In this document: positions 1 to 5,453 of the stretch, piece after piece
How the letters are laid out: the number at the start of each line of letters is the position of its first letter
Position numbering within the stretch: the stretch's first letter is position 1
Position numbers and translations under genes: made by a program
The notes under the pieces: model-generated
What the model was told of the DNA's origin: nothing
Databases searched by the model: none
What the model saw: the letters and a program-made list of their open reading frames with translations, nothing else
Assembly (NCBI GenBank): GCA_039024435.1
Contig: JBCCQH010000192.1
Span: 1 to 5,675 of the forward strand
Direction of reading: 5' to 3'
From: JBCCQH01 sp039024435
Lineage (GTDB): Bacteria; Bacteroidota; Bacteroidia; J057; JADKCL01
DNA length: 5,675 bases

Positions 1-2
1 GA

Positions 3-114
3 AATTTGCTATCGCAGATTTTTTTGTCTCTCAAAGCTCATTTTGGAGTCCATAGCCAAAGCTATGGGCGAGAAAATAGCTGAAGAGAGGCGGAAAAAGA
101 TGCCATAGCAAAAT
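3..114. repeat. Long imperfect palindrome (hairpin/MITE-like element)
   Basis: The two halves, 3-56 and 61-114, are imperfect reverse complements of each other around a CAAA loop at 57-60. By hand I count about 40 Watson-Crick pairs plus about 4 G-T pairs over 54 positions. The best blocks are 50-56 with 61-67 (7 of 7), 40-44 with 73-77, 28-32 with 85-89, 19-23 with 94-98 and 5-12 with 105-112 (8 of 8). The stretch is more AT-rich than the genes. It could be a non-autonomous mobile element, a REP-like dispersed palindrome, or a structured RNA or terminator of a gene to the left. The left edge lies 2 bases from the window end, so the element may extend further. An open frame on the minus strand across it (31-267) is most likely a by-product. 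Confidence 0.7.
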
Positions 115-122
115 CACAGGAT

Positions 123-130
123 TAAATTTA
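123..130 (+). promoter_or_regulatory. Possible -7 promoter box for the 161-715 gene
   Basis: TAAATTTA fits the Bacteroidota -7 consensus TAnnTTTG except for its last base, and lies about 30 bp before the ATG at 161. It sits inside the 10-bp palindrome TTAAATTTAA (122-131). No TTTG-like -33 box is seen at the right distance, so the call is weak. Confidence 0.25.
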
Positions 131-139
131 AACAGCCTC

Positions 140-156
140 TTTTCTTCCGAAGAAAA
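140..156. promoter_or_regulatory. 17-bp palindrome just before a start codon, operator-like
   Basis: TTTTCTTC-C-GAAGAAAA is a perfect 8-bp inverted repeat around one central base. It ends 4 bases before the ATG at 161, where a repressor or an RNA fold would block ribosome access. The palindrome is seen directly; its regulatory role is inference. The GAAGAAAA half could also act as a poor ribosome-binding stretch. Confidence 0.35.
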
Positions 157-160
157 TGCT

Positions 161-715
161 ATGTCCCGTACCAAGACCCCATTCCGGCACCCCTTGTACC
201 CGTTGGGCCGGGTACTTGATTCCATCGCAAACGTCTGGCTTTGGCTCATACCTTGCGTGCCCTTCATTTACCATTATTTTGGTTTTGATCTGATGGGCTG
301 GCTGCGGGGCAAGTCTGAATTGCCATCTTTCCAGGACATTTGGGATCAGCTTCCTCCGTACTCTTGGACGGCCCTGGGTACGGTAATTCTTTTCATTTAC
401 CTGGCGGGCTACCGGATGTCAAAACGGCGGCGCTCCATCCAGGTCCGCACCAAGGAAATCGAAGAATCGGATGATGACGAAGGCGGTACCCAAAGAAAAC
501 GAGTCGTCACCGATTACGAAGGCCGCCGCTACTTGGTCATGCCCAGCTTCTCCTGCTTTCAATTCTTACCCCACCGGGTCTATCGGCGCCTCATCCGCTT
601 CAGCCACCGCGAAGTCACCGTGATCGGCTACGAAAAAGGCTTCCTGAGCTATTTATTTCCGCTCAAAATCGTGCGGGTACACCGCGCCGGTGAAAAAAAT
701 GCACCTTACCTGTAA
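161..715 (+). CDS. Hypothetical two-helix membrane protein
   Basis: I do not recognise this 184-residue protein. The N-terminus is basic (residues 1-18), followed by a first hydrophobic segment at about 25-48, rich in W, P, F and Y, and a second at about 68-86. A strongly basic KRRR stop-transfer cluster comes next (88-91), then an acidic patch (EESDDDE, 101-107) and a basic/aromatic C-terminal half. The positive-inside rule puts both termini in the cytoplasm, with a short outside loop at about 49-67. The C-terminal region (about 115-178) could be a small folded domain with a cluster of basic residues. It is not GldL: although it precedes gldM and has two helices, the first helix starts late and the GldL glutamate/glycine pattern is absent. 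The ATG at 161 has no clear Shine-Dalgarno, as is usual in Bacteroidota. Codon use looks like its neighbours. Real gene likely; function unknown. Confidence 0.75.
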   Translation: MSRTKTPFRHPLYPLGRVLDSIANVWLWLIPCVPFIYHYFGFDLMGWLRGKSELPSFQDIWDQLPPYSWTALGTVILFIYLAGYRMSKRRRSIQVRTKEIEESDDDEGGTQRKRVVTDYEGRRYLVMPSFSCFQFLPHRVYRRLIRFSHREVTVIGYEKGFLSYLFPLKIVRVHRAGEKNAPYL

Positions 716-753
716 CCCTTTTGCCCGCCGCCATTATGGGAATAACCGCACCC

Positions 754-792
754 GGAAAATCAGCCCGTGACCCGCTTCCTGGCTGATTCTCC
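754..792 (+). terminator. Possible terminator after the 161-715 gene
   Basis: Bases 754-765 pair with 781-792 (12 positions, one mismatch; the inner AATCAGCC/GGCTGATT is perfect 8 of 8) across a 15-base loop. The hairpin begins 38 bp after the TAA at 713-715. The following T-tract is poor (CTTTCGTT), so this may be a weak terminator or simply part of the folded leader of the next gene. Confidence 0.35.
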
Positions 793-820
793 CTTTCGTT
801 GAAAAGCACCCCATGCCGCC

Positions 821-894
821 CGGTCCGGGCCCCGACCGATTGCGATTCCGACGCGTGATCGGAACGGAATCGCGGTGCCCGTGCCGCCGCACCG
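821..894 (+). promoter_or_regulatory. Series of stem-loops in the gldM leader
   Basis: Three inverted repeats lie side by side: 821-825 with 834-838 (CGGTC/GACCG), 842-850 with 865-873 (GCGATTCCG/CGGAATCGC, perfect 9 bp, 14-base loop) and 873-878 with 889-894 (CGGTGC/GCACCG). An alternative pairing, 836-840 with 858-862 (CCGAT/ATCGG), would compete with the first two. The series ends 40 bp before the gldM ATG. It may be a structured 5' leader or a dispersed palindromic repeat. It matches no riboswitch class I know. Confidence 0.4.
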
Positions 895-934
895 TTCATG
901 TTTTTACCGTTCCAAATTTTAAGACAACACCATT

Positions 935-2623
935 ATGGCAGGAGGAAAACTAAGCGCTCGCCAAAAAATGATCAACATGATGTACCTGGTCCTCACCGCG
1001 ATTCTGTGCCTGAACGTCAGCGCGGAGATCCTCCAGGCATTTGAGTCCTTGCGGAGTTCACTGGAAGTCACCGCCAACAGCCACGGCGCCCAGAACTCCT
1101 CGCTCGCGACCGACATCCTGAAGACCATCGAAAGCCAGGAGAGCCAGGGCACGACCAAGTACAGCTACGTGAAGCAGGTCGTCTCCGACATCAACCAGGA
1201 AACCGCCGATATGATCGCCTACCTCAGTGGCATCACCGGTGAGCTGGAAGACATCGCCGGGATCAACGAAGAGACCGGGGAGTACGAACGCAAAGACGAG
1301 CAGGAAGACAATTACCGGTTCTGGATGGGCGGCGATGACCTCGCCAATAGCGGCCACGGCCGCGGCAAAGCCTTCGAACTGCGGGAAAAGCTTTCTGATT
1401 TCGTCACTTGGGCCAATGAAATGCACCAGCGTTACCAGCCCGATTATTCCGGGATCCGCTTTGAACCCTTGGTCCTGGAGCCCAAGAACGACCCCGCAGT
1501 CACCAATCCCGACTCGAAAAACAAGACCTGGGAGTACCTGAGCTTCCACAACAAACCCGTCATCGCCGACATGGCCATGATCAAAAAGTTTGAGATGGAC
1601 ATCCGCGATGTCCAGACCGGCCTACTCAACATGTCAAAAAACCTCATCAACGATTTTACCTTTACCGTCGACTCCCTGATCGGGTTTGAGGCGCCGCGCG
1701 CCCAGGTCGTCGCGGCCGGGATGAAGTACGAAACCACCATCGGGGTGGGCGTTGCCTCCAAAAGCATCAAACCTGAATTTGTGGGATCCGGCCTTTCGCT
1801 GGACCCGGGCGGCAGTACTGCAACCATGACCATCACCGCAAACGGCAACGTCATCCCCGCCGGCAAAACCGAAGGCATCCAGCGCTACTCGGCCATGATC
1901 AAGGTGCCCCGCGCCGACGGTGAGCTCCAGGAAATCCCCATTCAGGGCGAATTCAAGGTGCGCAAGCCGGAGGTGGTGGTTCGCTCCAAGGCCCTCCAGA
2001 TCCTCTACAAAGACTGCGGCAACACCGTCGAGGTCGACGTTCCGGCCCTGGGCGACCTCTACAACCCGGATTTCAGCCGGTCCACCGGAGGCAAGGTCCT
2101 CAAAAGCAATGCCAACCGGAAGGAAATCACCATCGTCCCCAACCGGCCCAAGTTTGACCTGTCCGTCTACACCAAAACCAATGGCCAAAACGTGAAGCTG
2201 GACAAGCTCACCTACAACGTGGTGCGCCCGCCGATTCCGCGCCTGGTCCTGCTGGTCAATGGCCGCGAGCACAACCTCGCCGCCCCGATCAGCAAGCGGG
2301 GGGCGGTCACGGTCAAGTTGGTGCCCGACTCCGAGTTCAAGAAAACCTTGCCCCGCGATGCCCGCTACAAAGCGAGCAAGATCAAGCTCATGATCCAGGA
2401 CGGCATCGGGCCGCCCCGCACGGTCAAAACCTACAGCGGGGCCGACATCCAGCGCGGGGTCCGCATCCAGTTGGCCCAGGGCGCGATCCGCAATGCCTAC
2501 CCCGGCGCAAAAATTTACTTCGAAGTCGAGGGCATCAAGCGCGTCAACTTCGAAAACCGCGCCATCGAAATTACCCGCATGCCCCGGACCCAGCGCTTCC
2601 TCTCCGCAATCATCAAAGGCTAA
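935..2623 (+). CDS. gldM: Type IX secretion/gliding motor protein GldM (PorM)
   Basis: GldM is the inner-membrane/periplasmic partner of GldL. Together they form the proton-driven motor that powers type IX secretion and gliding, and the GldM dimer reaches across the periplasm to the GldK/GldN ring. The protein has 562 residues, slightly longer than the usual 510-520. It opens with the hallmark MAGGKLSARQKMINMMYLVL. The single N-terminal helix spans about 15-35 and keeps Arg9 and Glu31, positions reported as functionally important in the Flavobacterium motor. The helical first periplasmic domain runs to about 235 and includes the family stretch TWEYLSFHNKPVIADMAMIK (198-217). The beta-rich domains follow at about 250-345, 346-430 and 431-550; KPEVVVRSKALQILYKDCGN (344-363) is typical of the third-domain junction. 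The ATG at 935 gives the family's exact N-terminus; there is no Shine-Dalgarno. Unusually, gldL and gldN are not adjacent: an unrelated gene lies upstream and convergent DNA lies downstream. Confidence 0.95.
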   Translation: MAGGKLSARQKMINMMYLVLTAILCLNVSAEILQAFESLRSSLEVTANSHGAQNSSLATDILKTIESQESQGTTKYSYVKQVVSDINQETADMIAYLSGITGELEDIAGINEETGEYERKDEQEDNYRFWMGGDDLANSGHGRGKAFELREKLSDFVTWANEMHQRYQPDYSGIRFEPLVLEPKNDPAVTNPDSKNKTWEYLSFHNKPVIADMAMIKKFEMDIRDVQTGLLNMSKNLINDFTFTVDSLIGFEAPRAQVVAAGMKYETTIGVGVASKSIKPEFVGSGLSLDPGGSTATMTITANGNVIPAGKTEGIQRYSAMIKVPRADGELQEIPIQGEFKVRKPEVVVRSKALQILYKDCGNTVEVDVPALGDLYNPDFSRSTGGKVLKSNANRKEITIVPNRPKFDLSVYTKTNGQNVKLDKLTYNVVRPPIPRLVLLVNGREHNLAAPISKRGAVTVKLVPDSEFKKTLPRDARYKASKIKLMIQDGIGPPRTVKTYSGADIQRGVRIQLAQGAIRNAYPGAKIYFEVEGIKRVNFENRAIEITRMPRTQRFLSAIIKG

Positions 2624-2626
2624 AAC

Positions 2627-2712
2627 CGGTACGAGTAGACGGTGACCGACGCCGACCAAGTAAAACGTACCGTCCACCCGTACCGTTCACCGTTGCTCCG
2701 TACCGTTCACCG
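2627..2712. repeat. Short direct and inverted ACCGT repeats after gldM
   Basis: Three near-identical direct copies of CGTACCGT(T/C)CACC start at 2666, 2679 and 2699. In addition, 2627-2645 is an imperfect reverse complement of 2687-2705: CGGTACG pairs with CGTACCG, and ACGGTGA with TCACCGT, around a mismatched middle. The block starts a few bases after the gldM stop, so it would sit in the 3' end of the mRNA. I see no open frame with coding character here. It is probably an intergenic repeat cluster; a role in mRNA 3' structure is possible. Confidence 0.55.
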
Positions 2713-2766
2713 ATTCCCTCGCCTATCCCGTTCTTTTCGGCAGATATTTTTGCCGATATACAGGTT

Positions 2767-2790
2767 TCCCGCTCGTGTCTGCGAGCGGGA
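2767..2790. terminator. GC-rich hairpin between convergent genes, likely terminator
   Basis: TCCCGCTCG (2767-2775) pairs perfectly with CGAGCGGGA (2782-2790) across a 6-base loop. It stands in the gap between gldM (+) and the small membrane gene (-), where a terminator serving either gene is expected. On the plus strand it is followed by TCTTCTGATC, a poor T-tract; neither strand has a classic run of T. A smaller hairpin, TCGGCA/TGCCGA (2737-2742 with 2751-2756), lies just upstream. Confidence 0.45.
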
Positions 2791-2820
2791 TCTTCTGATC
2801 AAAAGCAAAACCGTAAACGA

Positions 2821-3318
2821 TCAGTTGCGGTGGTCCCGCATCACCCGGGCTTCCATCTCACTGAGGTCCAGATCCTTGATGAATTTTTCCAGCCCCGGCT
2901 TGTACAGCATGAAGATCGACGCCAATGCCACGGCCAGGGCGATGAACAGCTTGTTTCCCGTCATCACGTAGGCCACCAATTGGATGAAGGCCGCGCCGTC
3001 GAGCAAAATCATCCGCAGGACCATGGCCGAGCGGTAACTTTCCATCTTTTCGTAGAGCTTTTCCGCCGTGCGGGCTCCCTGCAACCGCCCCAAGAACAGC
3101 CGGTACCCCATGATCAACAAGGCCGCGCCGGAAACCGGAGCGGCAATCAGCAGGAACGTAGCGTATTTGCTCTCCAAGGCCCCCTGGTAGTACACCACGA
3201 TCAACACGGAGAGCAAGAACAACAAAATGCTCGCCAAAAAGACCCCAAAAAGGGTATTCAGTTGGCGAAAATAGCCTTTGATCTGCTTGCGGGCCTGCGC
3301 TTGGGTTTCCTCATTCAC
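2821..3318 (-). CDS. Small four-helix inner-membrane protein, unknown function
   Basis: This 165-residue protein has four predicted membrane helices at about 22-44, 52-75, 99-120 and 123-140. A charged N-terminus (1-20) and C-terminus (141-165, containing KFIKDLDLSEMEARV) should both lie in the cytoplasm. A charged, amphipathic loop (about 76-97) joins helices 2 and 3. The pattern of a multi-helix core followed by a PxxEKxxxDLxL-like tail resembles uncharacterised small membrane proteins common in Bacteroidota; I cannot name a family. The start is GTG at 3316-3318: an in-frame TAG lies only four codons upstream and no in-frame ATG occurs before residue 70, so the start is nearly forced. A perfect -7-like box sits 4 bases upstream, hinting at a leaderless mRNA. 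It is convergent with gldM and divergent from the SGNH gene. Confidence 0.85.
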   Translation of the reverse strand: MNEETQAQARKQIKGYFRQLNTLFGVFLASILLFLLSVLIVVYYQGALESKYATFLLIAAPVSGAALLIMGYRLFLGRLQGARTAEKLYEKMESYRSAMVLRMILLDGAAFIQLVAYVMTGNKLFIALAVALASIFMLYKPGLEKFIKDLDLSEMEARVMRDHRN

Positions 3319-3322
3319 GCGG

Positions 3323-3330
3323 CAAATCTA
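3323..3330 (-). promoter_or_regulatory. Perfect TAnnTTTG -7 box for the small membrane gene
   Basis: Read on the minus strand the sequence is TAGATTTG, an exact match to the Bacteroidota -7 consensus. It ends 4 bases before the GTG start. A TTTG occurs further upstream (plus 3344-3347), but the gap of 13 bp is shorter than the usual 19-21, so the -33 assignment is doubtful. Confidence 0.4.
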
Positions 3331-3385
3331 AGCATTTCCCGGGCAAACCCGCGTTTTCCTGGGTGGCCTTGTCCCGGAATTGTTG

Positions 3386-3393
3386 TATTTTTC
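3386..3393 (+). promoter_or_regulatory. Possible -7 box for the SGNH gene
   Basis: TATTTTTC matches TAnnTTTG except at its last base and lies 31 bp before the ATG at 3425, inside the 106-bp divergent gap. No good -33 box stands at the expected distance. If real, it favours the ATG at 3425 over the in-frame TTG at 3380, which would lie upstream of the transcript. Confidence 0.25.
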
Positions 3394-3424
3394 GGCAGTA
3401 AAAGGCAGATTTTGCTCCGCAAGT

Positions 3425-4603
3425 ATGTCCCATTTCTCGATATCCCCCCGCCGCCTCATCCGCTTGATCGCTTCCTTTGTGGGCCTGCTCATTTTTCAGG
3501 AGATCTTCCTGCGGATCTGTTTTCCATTTCCCGATATCAAAAACCTGGACCGCATCAGCTATCTGGAGCGGAATGGCAAAGCCTCCGCTTACACCCGCAA
3601 CCTGACCCGCACCTGGGAATCCCAGCCCGATACCAACCACGTATTCACCCACGAAATGAACCTCTACGGCTTTCGCGATGCGGAGTGGCCCCTCGCCAAA
3701 ACCGAAGGGAAAAAGCGGGTCCTTTTCATCGGGGACAGCTTTGTGGAGGGCATCATGGCCGAGCAGGACGAGACGATAACCGCCGCGTTTCAGGCCCAAG
3801 CGGGCGACGGCTACGAAGTCTTCAATGCCGGTATGGTCGGCCAGGGGCTGGACGCTTACCTGCAACTGCTCGCCGACCTCGTACCGCTCTTTCGGCCGGA
3901 CCACGTAATTTTGTGCATCTACGCGAATGACCTCGGCAAAAGCGCCCCCACGGTGCCGGAGTTCTACCTTGAGCCGGAATACGCCAATCCCTACCAACCG
4001 CGCTTTCTCGCGGTGATCCGCGAAGGCCGGCGCCACGGTGCCATTCGCCCGATCTGGGACGGGGAACGCCGCTCTTACCTGCCGGCCGTCCCCGATTCCG
4101 CCAACCCCTGGACCACCAATGCGGCGCAATTGCAGGCCCAGACCACCGCTCCCCTCGCCGAAGCGATGCAGACCGCCCGCCTCAATCCCTACCGCACCAA
4201 TGCCCTCGCCAAGGAGGAACACTACTTGCGCCAGCCCCCGAAACTCGGCGAGACCATTCCCTTCTTCCAGTACATCTGCGAGGAAAACCAGGCCCAGCCC
4301 TTCGTCGTCTACCTGCCCAGCCGCAACCAGGCGACCGCCTACTACCTCCGCTACGAACGCGAATTGTGCCGGACCCAGTGCGATCCGGAATGGAACTTGG
4401 CCACGGCTGAGTTTGAGTTGCATCCCCGGGTGATCGGGGAGCAGTGTGCGCGATTCGGCGTGCCGTTTCTCGATTTACTGCCCACGGTTCGGGCCCGGGA
4501 AGCGGCCGGAGATCACTTGTACTGGAAATATGACGAGCACATGCGCGGTCGCGGTTACCGCCTCTTGGGCACAACGATTTGGGACAATTGGCCGGGGAAA
4601 TAA
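3425..4603 (+). CDS. Membrane-anchored SGNH/GDSL-like hydrolase
   Basis: This is a 392-residue protein with an N-terminal signal anchor (basic SPRRLIR, then a hydrophobic stretch at about 11-34), so the rest should face the periplasm. SGNH blocks are visible in order. Block I is FIGDS (101-105, candidate catalytic Ser105). Block II is NAGMVGQG (134-141, with Gly139 or Gly141). Block III is YAND (166-169, Asn168 for the oxyanion hole). Block V is YDEHMRGRGY (369-378, Asp370 and His372). The segment of about 175-280 is an insert between blocks III and V. Family members are esterases or acyltransferases acting on lipids, glycans or acetylated polysaccharides; the substrate cannot be told here. 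The open frame extends to a TTG at 3380, but the ATG at 3425 gives a clean signal-anchor start. The TAA at 4601-4603 precedes the PNPOx-like gene by 87 bp, so co-transcription is plausible. Confidence 0.8.
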   Translation: MSHFSISPRRLIRLIASFVGLLIFQEIFLRICFPFPDIKNLDRISYLERNGKASAYTRNLTRTWESQPDTNHVFTHEMNLYGFRDAEWPLAKTEGKKRVLFIGDSFVEGIMAEQDETITAAFQAQAGDGYEVFNAGMVGQGLDAYLQLLADLVPLFRPDHVILCIYANDLGKSAPTVPEFYLEPEYANPYQPRFLAVIREGRRHGAIRPIWDGERRSYLPAVPDSANPWTTNAAQLQAQTTAPLAEAMQTARLNPYRTNALAKEEHYLRQPPKLGETIPFFQYICEENQAQPFVVYLPSRNQATAYYLRYERELCRTQCDPEWNLATAEFELHPRVIGEQCARFGVPFLDLLPTVRAREAAGDHLYWKYDEHMRGRGYRLLGTTIWDNWPGK

Positions 4604-4663
4604 ATGCGCTACCGCCCCTTCCGCGAAAAAATTGCAATTGTCTGCGTTTCCGCCGAACCCTCC

Positions 4664-4680
4664 ACCGTTCTAAACCGTTT
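4664..4680 (+). repeat. Paired ACCGTT motifs before the PNPOx-like start
   Basis: ACCGTTC (4664-4670) and ACCGTTT (4674-4680) form a short direct repeat ending 10 bp before the ATG at 4691. The same core is paired upstream of gldM (891-897 and 906-912) and occurs downstream of it (2682, 2689, 2702). Function unknown. Confidence 0.4.
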
Positions 4681-4690
4681 CCCTTCCAAC

Positions 4691-5257
4691 ATGGCTGAAC
4701 AGTTGAATTCTGAAGAAATGGACCTGCTCGACCTGGTCCGCGCCGAATTGGGCCGGGCCAGCGCCGACCGCAAGCACCCTTTTCGTTACTTTGTCGTCGC
4801 CAATAGCGACTACGGGGCGCCCGAATTGCGGACCGTCGTCCTGCGTAAAACGGTTGGCGACCTGCGCCTGCGGTTCTATACCGATGCGCGCAGCCCTAAA
4901 ATCGAGCAATTCCGCGACGACACTTTGGTTTCGGCTCTTTTTTACCACCCCAAAAAAAAGTTGCAGGCCCGAGTCCGCACCCACGCCGAGATCCTCCCCG
5001 ATTCGGATCCGGTCTACCGCGAACTGCGGCAACAAATCGCCCATTCCGCCTCGTTGGCCGATTACACGACGCAATCGCCCCCCGGGACGGTCCTGCAAAA
5101 CCCCGCCCAAGCCCAAGCGGGGGAGGAGATTCACTTCGCGGTCATCGAGTTGGTTCCTTTCGAATTTGACATTCTGCAATTGCGCCGGGCGGGCCACCGC
5201 CGCGCCCTGTATCGCCGCGACGAAGGCTACTGGGAAGGGAAAGCCTTGGTACCGTGA
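4691..5257 (+). CDS. Pyridoxamine 5'-phosphate oxidase-like FMN-binding protein
   Basis: This is a 188-residue predicted cytoplasmic flavoprotein of the split-barrel PNPOx superfamily, closest in pattern to the Alr4036-like branch. DRKHPFRYFVVAN (26-38) opens the barrel. RTVVLR (47-52) and FYTDARSPKIEQ (62-73) match the FMN-phosphate contacts of PNPOx (compare RxVLLK and FYTNxxSRK). LFYHPKKKLQARVR (83-96) matches the strand carrying Q/R near the flavin. The C-terminus (about 155-188) is aromatic/basic, ending YWEGKALVP, with W as in PNPOx-like substrate-side tails. The true PdxH substrate motif is not evident, so I would not assign vitamin B6 synthesis. The open frame runs back to an ATG at 4604 directly after the preceding stop, but those 29 extra residues look unlike the family; the ATG at 4691 fits. 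An eight-A run (4952-4959) lies within the gene. Confidence 0.82.
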   Translation: MAEQLNSEEMDLLDLVRAELGRASADRKHPFRYFVVANSDYGAPELRTVVLRKTVGDLRLRFYTDARSPKIEQFRDDTLVSALFYHPKKKLQARVRTHAEILPDSDPVYRELRQQIAHSASLADYTTQSPPGTVLQNPAQAQAGEEIHFAVIELVPFEFDILQLRRAGHRRALYRRDEGYWEGKALVP

Positions 5258-5453
5258 GGAAAATTTTCAATTGCTCGATTTTCAATTTCCAATTCGCGCG
5301 TCCTGGACGCGCAACCTACGATTACAAAGGACTGACCCCCAGCAAGTAAGTCTCCTCAACACGCGGATCGTAGCCGCACGGCACGCCGTGCGGCCCCCGA
5401 GGATTTTCCAATGGGCGGGAGAACTTTCAGTTTATGCGCCATGGAGGATTGAG
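5258..5453. other. Non-coding stretch before the CRISPR array
   Basis: This 196-bp stretch holds no convincing gene. The left part is AT-rich with two TTTTCAATT copies (5264-5272 and 5279-5287). A perfect 8-bp inverted repeat follows at 5296-5312 (GCGCGTCC-T-GGACGCGC), then a 7-bp pair, CTACGAT (5316-5322) with ATCGTAG (5367-5373). Last is a perfect 10-bp inverted repeat with a 2-base centre at 5373-5394 (GCCGCACGGC and its complement). The last 60 bp before the first repeat could be the array leader or its trailing flank; no strong promoter stands out. The GC palindromes look like those of dispersed intergenic repeats. Confidence 0.5.
5373..5394. repeat. Perfect 10-bp inverted repeat
   Basis: GCCGCACGGC (5373-5382) and GCCGTGCGGC (5385-5394) are exact reverse complements around AC, able to form a very stable hairpin of 8-9 pairs. 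It is followed by CCCCCGA, not a T-tract, so a standard terminator is unlikely. It lies 59 bp before the first CRISPR repeat. Confidence 0.6.

Noticed and set aside
31..267. 78-codon open frame on the minus strand
   Set aside because: It crosses the long palindrome and the start of the 161-715 gene; no domain, and the hydrophobic end is explained by the repeat.
663..899. 78-codon open frame on the minus strand in the gldM leader
   Set aside because: Its composition is dominated by R, G and A from GC-rich palindromes; no sign of selection for protein.
1771..1781. 11-base match (ACCTGAATTTG) to the complement of the CRISPR repeat
   Set aside because: It encodes conserved-frame residues inside gldM and has no extended pairing; chance is the simplest reading.
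1634..2677. Long open frame of 347 codons on the minus strand
   Set aside because: It lies antisense to gldM in GC-rich DNA; the gldM frame has clear family motifs, whereas this product is low-complexity (rich in G, D, A, V) with no recognisable domain.
3380..3424. TTG start for the SGNH gene
   Set aside because: The ATG at 3425 gives a clean basic-then-hydrophobic signal anchor; the TTG would lie upstream of the only promoter-like box.
2830..3930. Open frame of 366 codons on the plus strand
   Set aside because: It runs antisense to the four-helix protein and out of frame with the SGNH gene; its product is H/Q/R/P-rich with no motif.
3311..4423. Open frame of 370 codons on the minus strand
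   Set aside because: Antisense to the SGNH gene, whose catalytic blocks show which strand is coding.
4604..4690. N-terminal extension of the PNPOx-like gene from an ATG directly after the preceding stop
   Set aside because: The 29 added residues do not resemble the family's start, and the ATG at 4691 gives a normal N-terminus and length.
5279..5299. Possible tracrRNA anti-repeat (CCAATTC shared with the complement of the CRISPR repeat)
   Set aside because: Only a 7-base exact match in an AT-rich, repetitive stretch; pairing does not extend, so no tracrRNA can be claimed.
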